Positions 27,001 to 33,372 of a stretch of 64,000 nt of DNA are shown piece by piece. The position numbers were made by a program, and so were the translations under genes. A model generated the notes under the pieces. It made no database searches and was not told the DNA's origin. It saw only the letters and a list, made by a program, of their open reading frames with translations. Source of the stretch: Fulvivirga lutea. Its GTDB lineage: Bacteria; Bacteroidota; Bacteroidia; Cytophagales; Cyclobacteriaceae. The first letter of the stretch is position 1, and each line of letters opens with the position of its first letter. The stretch is from assembly GCF_017068455.1 (NCBI RefSeq), contig NZ_CP070608.1, positions 3,391,488 through 3,455,487 on the forward strand, in the 5' to 3' direction.

Positions 27001-27179
27001 CGGTGAAAGTGATTACCAAAGCGGGTTTGAGTAAAATATTCGGTAAGAAAGATCAGGATAATTCGGACCAGGTAGATGAAATTCAATACCAGGATAAGGA
27101 CAAACGCACGAGCTATTTAAATCTAAAAATCAGCGGCACACCTGAAGACTATAAAGTATCGCTAGGCAAGGACAAATAA
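24021..27179 (+). CDS. AsmA-family envelope protein
   Basis: 1052 residues. One N-terminal membrane anchor (about 8-30, KLSLILLAIIATLGVTLIAL) is followed by a long periplasmic region of AsmA type: an N-terminal block with SPFENFPYISIDLEDIKIYE, repetitive beta-sheet modules, and the C-terminal AsmA-like end (LDLNHGTLTIPSMTINSTLG, then YFEVSGKQKTDLSMEYYVRI). AsmA and TamB relatives form beta-taco bridges implicated in lipid transport between inner and outer membrane. It is monocistronic or leads only the small FecR-like lipoprotein gene 81 nt downstream. The assignment rests on overall pattern, not catalytic residues. Confidence 0.88.
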   Translation: MAFSKKKWIKLSLILLAIIATLGVTLIALAYSQQDRIVKEMVSRLNHDFEGQLEIKGSHISPFENFPYISIDLEDIKIYESKSDTSEVLLHVKDTYVGFDLWSILSGSFQAKKIKLADGYLKLVQHLDGSFNIVNAMSAEEDATTESSESTHLDLQAIELVNIDLLKLNEENNVLIEAFIEEAQSSFKTTKEAMDITLDSKFLFNLIIDSDTSFLHHKHVALKTTLNLNAEENLLKISPSEVLVENALFLMEGSVDVDDDMNLDLHFSGNKPNFDLFLAFAPEELSPVLSRYENGGKIYFDATIKGKSINDYSPQINVDFGCSDAFVNNTTVNKQVNDLYFEGHFTNGEKRDPSTMQLVIKDFTASPETGVFSGNVVINNFESPEFDIQLISEFDLNFLARFLNINNLEDVSGYVSLEMNFHDIIDLTQPEKSIERLNESYFTKLKVKDLNVQSSVYPLPVKNVNINAQMDGHKALIDQLDFEVGGSDVAIKASVSDLPAIIHHTNIPVEAILDIKSNLLDLEELTSTSSDTTKGFEEQIKDLSMRFTFKSSAKAFTESPNLPLGEFFVEKLHAQLTHYPHELHDFNADVFIDTANFRVIDFTGMIDQSDFHFNGKLENYDLWFEKEPVGNTKVDFNLRSDLLQLDDLFSYRGQNHVPEDYRHEEFSNLLIHGIASLEFDKKLLSTQIDVDKLEAKMKVHPMRFQEFKGSLYLDSTMLKVTNAGGKLGNSDFNVNFTHYNADSISRIPNEFHLESKRLDFDQLFAYTPPPATKEMTPQDHEAGFNIFEVPFSNMNFSLNIGDLTYHRYHLNEFNLEGRMQENHYIYIDTLGLNAAGGSIGLNGYFNGSNPDAIYFSPTIQVEDINLDKLLFKFENFGQDHLVSENLHGHISGSIKGKIHMHADMVPIIDDSDLHIEMNVLNGSINNYSAFEALSDYFSDKNLSNVRFDTLKNTLDLNHGTLTIPSMTINSTLGYFEVSGKQKTDLSMEYYVRIPVKVITKAGLSKIFGKKDQDNSDQVDEIQYQDKDKRTSYLNLKISGTPEDYKVSLGKDK

Positions 27180-27260
27180 TGTTTAATAGATTGGGCCGGA
27201 ATCTTAGATTTCTGCTCATGGTGTTTTTCTTAACTTTAACTAAATCATAGTCCAACTGCC

Positions 27261-27833
27261 ATGAAATTACTTACGAGATTATTTGTTTTACTAATTACGA
27301 TTAGTTCTTGTTCAAATGTTACCGTAGAAACCAAAGACAATTATGAAGTTGAAGAGCTACCGGATGGCTCTTTGGTTTATCTAAATCATAATAGCTCTCT
27401 GGAATATGATCAGAGCTTTGATAAACGGGAAGTCAACATCAAGGGCGAGTTATATTTTAGTGTTGTAAAAGGTGCCAGTCCGTTTGTTGTTAAAACGGAA
27501 TTAGGGGAAGTAAAAGTACTTGGAACTGAATTTAACGTAAATACCAATGAAGATGAGCTTGATGTAGAAGTGGAAGAAGGCACGGTAGAATTGAGCACAA
27601 ACAATAGTAAAAAGAAGGTTAAACGTGGTCAGAGCGCAAAGTATAAAAAAGGTAATAATGGTATTCAGCTTGGAAAAGCTAAGAGAGACTTTAACAATTG
27701 GTTAAACGATCTGGAAATAGAATTTAAAAAGTTAGGAAAGGAAATTAAGAAAGGCTCCAAAGAAATTGAAAAGGAATCAAAAAAAGCCGGTAAGGCAATT
27801 GATAAAGAGCTCAAGAAATTAAAATTGAATTAA
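27261..27833 (+). CDS. FecR-domain lipoprotein with a charged coiled tail
   Basis: 190 residues with a lipoprotein signal (LFVLLITISSC, Cys at about residue 17) followed by a FecR-type domain. DGSLVYLNHNSSLEYDQSF, REVNIKGELYFSVVKG, PFVVKTELGEVKVLGTEFNV and EEGTVELSTNN are the usual FecR periplasmic blocks. It lacks the anti-sigma N-terminal domain and membrane helix of true FecR, and no ECF sigma gene is adjacent. The last ~50 residues are a Lys/Glu heptad-like helix (KELGKEIKKGSKEIEKESKK). It may be an envelope-anchored FecR-fold protein with a structural role. The stop is shared with the convergent Nudix gene (TTAA). Confidence 0.8.
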   Translation: MKLLTRLFVLLITISSCSNVTVETKDNYEVEELPDGSLVYLNHNSSLEYDQSFDKREVNIKGELYFSVVKGASPFVVKTELGEVKVLGTEFNVNTNEDELDVEVEEGTVELSTNNSKKKVKRGQSAKYKKGNNGIQLGKAKRDFNNWLNDLEIEFKKLGKEIKKGSKEIEKESKKAGKAIDKELKKLKLN

Positions 27834-28459
27834 ATTTTAATCAGTTGTTTCAACTCACTGAGCATCATGGCTGTGGCTCCCCAAACAATGCGGCCTTCTA
27901 CATCAAAATAAGGTGTGTTGAGTTTGTAGCCATTGGCGAACTTTATTGCCGTTTGCTTCACCGTTGTCTCTTCAATTAAATGACTAACAGGTACTTCAAT
28001 GAGTTCTTTTACTTCGAAGGTATCAATTTCGAATTGCGGCTGACTTTCTGTGAAGCTTACCACTGGCGTTACTTTAAAATTACTTGGCGGAATAAATAAA
28101 TCTGATAATTGGCCGATGACATTTACCTCCTCATACCGCACGCCAATTTCTTCATTCGCTTCACGCTTCGCAGTAAATATCAAATCAGGATCTGATTTTT
28201 CCCATTTACCACCAGGAAAACTGATTTGACCGCTATGAGTGCCTCCATATTCATGACGCTGCGTGAGTGGTAAGTATGCCTCGCCATCTTTTTCGTAAAA
28301 GAGAATAAGCACACCACTTAATCGAGCCTTCGCCATTTTCTCTTTATCGAATCTGGAAGTGTTAATTTCTCCAGGCATCATCAGTCGGTGTGCATCGGGC
28401 CCTGGTAAAGGACCAATCAATTTGGATTCCAAATTACTGATGAGTTCTTTTAACTTCAT
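27830..28459 (-). CDS. Nudix hydrolase, CoA pyrophosphatase type
   Basis: 209 residues. The Nudix box runs from GGKWEKSDPDLIFTAK to REANEEIGV. Just upstream is the CoA-Nudix signature LPLTQRHEYGGTHSGQISF, which identifies the NudL/PCD1 group that cleaves coenzyme A to phosphopantetheine and adenosine 3',5'-bisphosphate. The first acidic residue of the general Nudix box is not conserved, as is common in this group. The start overlaps the stop of the TPR lipoprotein gene by 4 nt, so the pair is translationally coupled. The stop is shared with the FecR-like gene. Confidence 0.88.
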   Translation of the reverse strand: MKLKELISNLESKLIGPLPGPDAHRLMMPGEINTSRFDKEKMAKARLSGVLILFYEKDGEAYLPLTQRHEYGGTHSGQISFPGGKWEKSDPDLIFTAKREANEEIGVRYEEVNVIGQLSDLFIPPSNFKVTPVVSFTESQPQFEIDTFEVKELIEVPVSHLIEETTVKQTAIKFANGYKLNTPYFDVEGRIVWGATAMMLSELKQLIKI

Positions 28460-29466
28460 ACGCAGTCTAACACAGTAATAACTTTTTCCTGTCTCTCTTT
28501 GGCGATTTTATAGTTCTCGCAGGCGTTATAGGTGTCATTCATATTTTCATACACCCTGCCTAAAAAGTAGTAGGCCTTATCCACAAAAGGATCGAGCTTA
28601 GCAGCACGTTGCAATAGTTTTATGGCATCTTCATTATTACCCGTTTTAAAGTAATACCAGCCTTTGTTTCTATAAGCCCAGGCATTTTCAGGGTCGATGG
28701 TTACGCTTCGGTTAATGTCTTCCTTAGCCTTCTCAAGTTCGTTCATCTCCAAATGAATAAACCCCCGATTATTTAAAAAGTAAGGCTGACCAGGCTCCAA
28801 TCCTAATGCTTTATTAACCAATTCGAGCGCTTCATCAAAATCATTTCTTTCCACTTCAATTAGCGACAATGCATTGTAGGCATTAGCTTCCAGCGGATCG
28901 ATTTTTAATGCCGCTTTAAGGTCTTCTTCTGCAGCGTCATAATCCTTCAGGTAATATTTAACCGTACCTCTGTTGATCAGCGTTTCAGCATTATCAGGCT
29001 CCAATTGTAGGGCCTTATTAAAATCTTCAATGGCTTTATTAAACTTGCGCATTTTAGTATGCACAAGACCTAGTCTAAAGTAAACTGTAGAAGTATCAGG
29101 CATTTTTTTCTGCGCATATTCTAAATCGTCCAAAGCGCGATACAAATCATTCAGTTCATAAAATGTATTCGCCCGATTCAATACGGCATCCATATTTTCA
29201 GGCTCACATTCCAACGCTTTATCATATTGCATAGAAGCCTGCACATATTGATTCTGCCTAAAATAAACAGTACCCAGATTATTAATTGCCGGAGTATAGC
29301 ATGGATCAATTTTCAGAGCCTCTTCATAAAAGCGCGTGGCATCACGATAATTCTGCTCTTGCAAAGCTTCATTGCCTCTAATTAAGAAACGCTGCTTTTG
29401 CGTTTCGGGATCATTACCGCACGAAAATAGTAGGCCAAGAAGGAATGGAATATAAAAGTGCTTCAT
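28456..29466 (-). CDS. Tetratricopeptide-repeat lipoprotein
   Basis: 336 residues: a lipoprotein signal (MKHFYIPFLLGLLFSC, Cys at residue 16) followed by about eight consecutive TPRs covering almost the whole chain. Examples are YTPAINNLGTVYFRQNQYVQ, STVYFRLGLVHTKMRKFNKA and AWAYRNKGWYYFKTGNNEDA. TPR lipoproteins are scaffolds for protein complexes at the membrane, and the binding partner is unknown. Its 3' end overlaps the Nudix gene by 4 nt. Confidence 0.88.
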   Translation of the reverse strand: MKHFYIPFLLGLLFSCGNDPETQKQRFLIRGNEALQEQNYRDATRFYEEALKIDPCYTPAINNLGTVYFRQNQYVQASMQYDKALECEPENMDAVLNRANTFYELNDLYRALDDLEYAQKKMPDTSTVYFRLGLVHTKMRKFNKAIEDFNKALQLEPDNAETLINRGTVKYYLKDYDAAEEDLKAALKIDPLEANAYNALSLIEVERNDFDEALELVNKALGLEPGQPYFLNNRGFIHLEMNELEKAKEDINRSVTIDPENAWAYRNKGWYYFKTGNNEDAIKLLQRAAKLDPFVDKAYYFLGRVYENMNDTYNACENYKIAKERQEKVITVLDCV

Positions 29467-29544
29467 ACTGCCACGAAGTTATTAAAAGTGAATGAATTTG
29501 AGACCTCTTCTATGTCAATAGACGGATGAAGTGACAACTGTATT

Positions 29545-30837
29545 CTATGAAGTTTTAATATTCGCTTTTAGTTCATTCAGGAGATTATACAAGCCAAAGT
29601 AAGTGCGATTGATATATAAACCATGCCTATTGCCTCTTGCCGTTTTCGAATTTCTAACTTCCTTCATACGCGAAACTCTCTCCCCTACTTCAAAAATTTT
29701 CTTAAAGTAATCATCGTCTCCAAAATCAAATGTTTTTGATCTGAATGGTCGGCCCAATAGTTCAATCATCTCTTTAAACAACCCCGAGAAAAAGTCTCGC
29801 TCTTTTTGAGAATCATTTGCCGATAAGAACCCAAGTTGAATAAATAGATCTTCTAAATTATAATCTGGATTCAATACATCGGATTTCATTAACTGAAAAT
29901 ATTGATTGTAAAAATCCAGCGGAATTTCTTTTACGCAACCAAAGTCAATAATGCCTAACTCTCCTTCTTTAGTTATCAAAAAGTTTCCGGGGTGCGGATC
30001 AGCGTGCACTTGTTTGAGATCGTGAATTTGAAAATGATAAAAATCCCATAGCCTCTGCCCAATCTCGTTTCTTACCTCCTGCGATGGATTGGTTGCCATC
30101 CATTCTTTTAAATGCATCCCATCAATCCAGTCCATCACCAAAATTCGCTCGCTGGATAATTCAGGGTAATACTGCGGAAATTTTACGCCATCCATATTCT
30201 TGCACCTGGCTGTAATATCCATACTGCGCTTCAGCTCCAGTTGATAATCAGTTTCTTCTAACAATTTAGATTCAACCTCACCAATGTATTCTTCCAACTC
30301 CTTTGTATTGATTTTAAACATGCTGGCAGCGATAGGTCTCACCATGCGAAGGTCAGAACTGATACTATCTCCTACACCCGGATATTGAATTTTTACAGCC
30401 AGCTTTTTACCATCCAAGGTGGCTTGATGTACCTGTCCGATAGAAGCAGCATTGACTGCATTCTTGGTAAAAGAATCGAAAATATCTTCAGGTGACTTAT
30501 CCAGATATTTTTTAAAGGTTTTCACCACGAGCGGATATGATAAAGGTGGCGCACTGTATTGCGACATGGTAAATTTCTGCTGATAAGCCGTTGGTAGCAC
30601 ATTTTTATCCATGCTTAGCATTTGGGCCACTTTAAGCGCACTACCCTTCAATTGACTCAATGACTCATAAATATCTTCGGCATTATCTGCATCTAACTGA
30701 TCACGTGTGAGCTCTTTATCAAATAAGCGCTTACTGTAATGTTTGATGTAATTACCACCTACTTTAGCCCCGGTAGAAATAAACTTAGATGCCCGCTGCA
30801 CCTTGGAAGTTGGAATACTCGTTTGCTCTTTTCTCAT
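29545..30837 (-). CDS. AarF/UbiB (ABC1) atypical kinase
   Basis: 430 residues of the ABC1/ADCK/UbiB kinase-like family, linked in other organisms to quinone or lipid homeostasis. Visible motifs are the N-terminal KxGQ equivalent, here LKVAQMLS (Ala for the usual Gly); the Ala-rich loop AASIGQVHQA; the ATP-site Lys in LAVKIQYPGV; HADPHPGNFLI as catalytic loop; and DFG in LGIIDFGCVKEI. It overlaps the upstream TetR-type gene by 4 nt, so the pair is one operon. No ubiquinone or menaquinone gene is nearby. The substrate is unknown. Confidence 0.9.
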   Translation of the reverse strand: MRKEQTSIPTSKVQRASKFISTGAKVGGNYIKHYSKRLFDKELTRDQLDADNAEDIYESLSQLKGSALKVAQMLSMDKNVLPTAYQQKFTMSQYSAPPLSYPLVVKTFKKYLDKSPEDIFDSFTKNAVNAASIGQVHQATLDGKKLAVKIQYPGVGDSISSDLRMVRPIAASMFKINTKELEEYIGEVESKLLEETDYQLELKRSMDITARCKNMDGVKFPQYYPELSSERILVMDWIDGMHLKEWMATNPSQEVRNEIGQRLWDFYHFQIHDLKQVHADPHPGNFLITKEGELGIIDFGCVKEIPLDFYNQYFQLMKSDVLNPDYNLEDLFIQLGFLSANDSQKERDFFSGLFKEMIELLGRPFRSKTFDFGDDDYFKKIFEVGERVSRMKEVRNSKTARGNRHGLYINRTYFGLYNLLNELKANIKTS

Positions 30838-31502
30838 TTATTTTGGTACAGAAACTTTCCGAAATCAACAATCATATCCAGTGGCCCACGCCCCATCAAT
30901 TCGAAAGAAAGGTTCGCTGATTTTTCAATAGCCGCATCCGTACGCTCGAAGTCTTTGCTGGTATCTCTCAGCCAGAATGAAATAATAAAAACTAACTGAA
31001 GCCACAGTCCATCATGATACCGATCAGAAATGTATGGTCTACGTACAATTTCCTCGCTATCCTGTCCTTCACTAATTATCTCTTTGCAGAACATATCAAA
31101 CTCTGCCTTGAATCCTTTTAATTGAGCAGGTACAAATTCTGGCTTATTAGACCGTTTGAATGTCATCTTCACGTAGCTTCTGTCTTTCTTCAACACCTCG
31201 ATGAGTGTATAATAGAAAGAGAGCATTTTTTCTCTCGCCCCATACTCTTCAAATACTTTATCAGATTTTATGCTTTGAATGGTATGAATGATCATCTCAC
31301 TCCAAATCTCATTGTCAATTACTTCAAAGGATGGGAAGTATTTATAGAATTCGATTTCATCGAGACCTAAATCAGCTGTAAACTGATACACCGAAGCTGG
31401 TTTACTACCGTTTCTAAGTAAATGGTCCTTATAGGCCTTTACAATTTTTTGCTGAGTATTTACTCTCGGAGCTGTTTTCTTTTTAGTTGCCTGCTTTGCC
31501 AT
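30834..31502 (-). CDS. TetR-like regulator
   Basis: 222 residues. A basic N-terminal tail (MAKQATKKKTAPR) is followed by a TetR-type HTH (IVKAYKDHLLRNGSKPASVYQFTADLGLDEIEFYKYF). An all-helical ligand-binding domain contains LKKDRSYVKMTFKRS and GLWLQLVFIISFWLRDTSKD. Its stop region overlaps the AarF kinase start by 4 nt. The coupling suggests it regulates its own operon, or is a diverged TetR fold acting with the kinase. No operator dyad was identified upstream. Confidence 0.78.
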   Translation of the reverse strand: MAKQATKKKTAPRVNTQQKIVKAYKDHLLRNGSKPASVYQFTADLGLDEIEFYKYFPSFEVIDNEIWSEMIIHTIQSIKSDKVFEEYGAREKMLSFYYTLIEVLKKDRSYVKMTFKRSNKPEFVPAQLKGFKAEFDMFCKEIISEGQDSEEIVRRPYISDRYHDGLWLQLVFIISFWLRDTSKDFERTDAAIEKSANLSFELMGRGPLDMIVDFGKFLYQNK

Positions 31503-31744
31503 GAAAGATTAACACTTTAGTAGTCGGAAAGTTTGTGCTTCGATATATATTATTGCCTGAAGCTCTTTATTTGGAGTACTGACTTAGTAAGATGCCTCCT
31601 TTGTCGGCATGACATTCTATTTTCGTGAGTCATCCCGAGGGTACGAGGGATCTCCCTAAATTAGTTTCGAGCCTTCCTATTAAGTATTCTGAAATTATTT
31701 ATGGAATATTGTTTGTGGAGGCATCTCTATAAAAACAGAAAACT

Positions 31745-32428
31745 ATGAAAAGTAAATTATTATTGATCGCATTAATATTGGTAACCACAGTTGTGCAAGC
31801 ACAGGTTGAATCCAGAGTGAAAAAAATTGAAGTAAATGGGAAGGCAGAGATGGAAGTAATTCCTGATGAAATTTATTTGCAGATCGCTCTCAAAGAATAT
31901 AAAAGCGGGTTAAAGAAGGTGGATATCAATACATTAGAAGCCGGCCTGGTAAAAGCAGTAAAGCAGTTGAACCTGGGCGAAAATAACTTAACAGTTGATA
32001 ATATCTACGGCTACAATTGGGATTGGAAAAAGCGTAAGTCTGATGAATTTCTTGCCACAAAAAGCTTCAAATTGAAAGTAAATAACCTAAAAATGCTGAA
32101 TGATTTAATAGAGAAGTTAGATGCAGACGGTGTAAACAGTATTAACATAGCTGAAGTAAGCCATTCAAGGATTGATGAGTATCGCAGGGAATTAAAAATT
32201 AAGGCACTGCAGGCGGCCAAAGCCAAAGCGACTGCTTTACTTGCTTCAATTGACGAAGAAATTGGTGGAGCACTTGAAATTCAGGAGGTAGGCCAGTATG
32301 ATGCACCCATGTACGCCCGAAATACTATGATGATGGAAGCTAAAATGGACGGTGGCTATCAATCTGATTTAGAATACAAAAACATTACGATCAGCTCAGA
32401 GATTAGAGCGGTTTTTGAGATTAGGTAA
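31745..32428 (+). CDS. SIMPL-domain (DUF541) periplasmic protein
   Basis: 227 residues with signal MKSKLLLIALILVTTVVQAQ. The SIMPL/DUF541 fold starts at VKKIEVNGKAEMEVIPDEIY, has the repeated helical part ALQAAKAKATALLASI, and ends in a beta strand (SSEIRAVFEI). Family members are periplasmic or outer-membrane-associated proteins related to oxidative stress or signalling, of poorly defined biochemistry. It overlaps the convergent CDF transporter by 8 nt. The 242-nt upstream gap has no gene, only dispersed-repeat-like sequence at about 31600-31675. Confidence 0.88.
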   Translation: MKSKLLLIALILVTTVVQAQVESRVKKIEVNGKAEMEVIPDEIYLQIALKEYKSGLKKVDINTLEAGLVKAVKQLNLGENNLTVDNIYGYNWDWKKRKSDEFLATKSFKLKVNNLKMLNDLIEKLDADGVNSINIAEVSHSRIDEYRRELKIKALQAAKAKATALLASIDEEIGGALEIQEVGQYDAPMYARNTMMMEAKMDGGYQSDLEYKNITISSEIRAVFEIR

Positions 32429-33326
32429 TCTTCTTATTTTCAAGGAAAGGCTCGATATGGACTAATACACTGTCAATAACAGGTAATTCCTTTTCGAGTC
32501 TATCCTTTAACTGATGGGCAATATCATGACCTGCTTTTACAGATATGGTGCCATCCACAATGGCATGTAAATCTACATGGTATTTCATCCCTGATTTTCT
32601 TATGAAACATTTTTCAGTATCCATCACACCTTCCACTTTCAATGAAACTTCACGAATCTCCTCAATCATATCGTCATAAAAGTGTTCATCCATTATTTCG
32701 CCAAGCGCAGGTCTGAATATCAGATAACTATTATAAATGATAAAACCGGAAGCAAAAAGAGCTGCCCAATCATCGGCCGTTTCATAACCTTCGCCAAAAA
32801 TAACTGCTACAGAAATACCTATAAACGCAGCCACAGAGGTGATTGCATCACTGCGATGATGCCAGGCTTCGGCCTTTAAAGCGGAGCTGCTCGTGTCAAC
32901 ACTTTTGCGCATCATATACCTGAAAGAGAGTTCTTTCCAAATAATGATCAACCCTAACACAATGAGTGTCCAAGGCTTCGGAGTTTTATGAGGTGTTATA
33001 ATGTGCAGTACGCTGTGATAAGCTATACTTAAGGCTGCTGTTATCAGAAACCCAACGACAAGGAATGTTATCAGTGGTTCAATTTTACCATGCCCATATG
33101 GGTGGTTTGAATCAGCAGGTTTATTAGCATATTTAATACCAAGAAGAACAAGTAATGAGGCAAAAACGTCAGTGGTAGATTCAATGGCATCGGCAATAAG
33201 GGCATATGAATTTCCGAAAAAGCCAGCAACGCCTTTTATTACAGCCAAGACCATATTGCTCATCAAGCTATTTTTTGAAGCTATAATCGCTTCCTGATGA
33301 TGTGTAGGTATTTCTGGCTCCTTCAT
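32421..33326 (-). CDS. Cation diffusion facilitator (Zn/Fe/Mn efflux) transporter
   Basis: 301 residues of the CDF family: six membrane segments and a C-terminal cytoplasmic ferredoxin-like domain. The metal site is visible as EXXXD in helix 2 (IADAIESTTDVFAS, with Glu where FieF has Asp) and HXXXD in helix 5 (EAWHHRSDAITS). The C-terminal domain contains KYHVDLHAIVDG and HDIAHQLKDRLEKEL. It is a proton-coupled exporter of divalent metal, and the exact metal cannot be read reliably. It is convergent with the SIMPL gene. Confidence 0.92.
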   Translation of the reverse strand: MKEPEIPTHHQEAIIASKNSLMSNMVLAVIKGVAGFFGNSYALIADAIESTTDVFASLLVLLGIKYANKPADSNHPYGHGKIEPLITFLVVGFLITAALSIAYHSVLHIITPHKTPKPWTLIVLGLIIIWKELSFRYMMRKSVDTSSSALKAEAWHHRSDAITSVAAFIGISVAVIFGEGYETADDWAALFASGFIIYNSYLIFRPALGEIMDEHFYDDMIEEIREVSLKVEGVMDTEKCFIRKSGMKYHVDLHAIVDGTISVKAGHDIAHQLKDRLEKELPVIDSVLVHIEPFLENKKIT

Positions 33327-33372
33327 TGAGCAATGAAATTAGCCTTTCGCAAAGTCAAATAAAACTCAAATG

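Noticed and set aside
27179-27250. 23-codon hydrophobic frame starting on the AsmA stop (TAATG)
   Set aside because: Too short and without a charged topology signal. Position is suggestive but nothing else supports it, so I leave it as chance.
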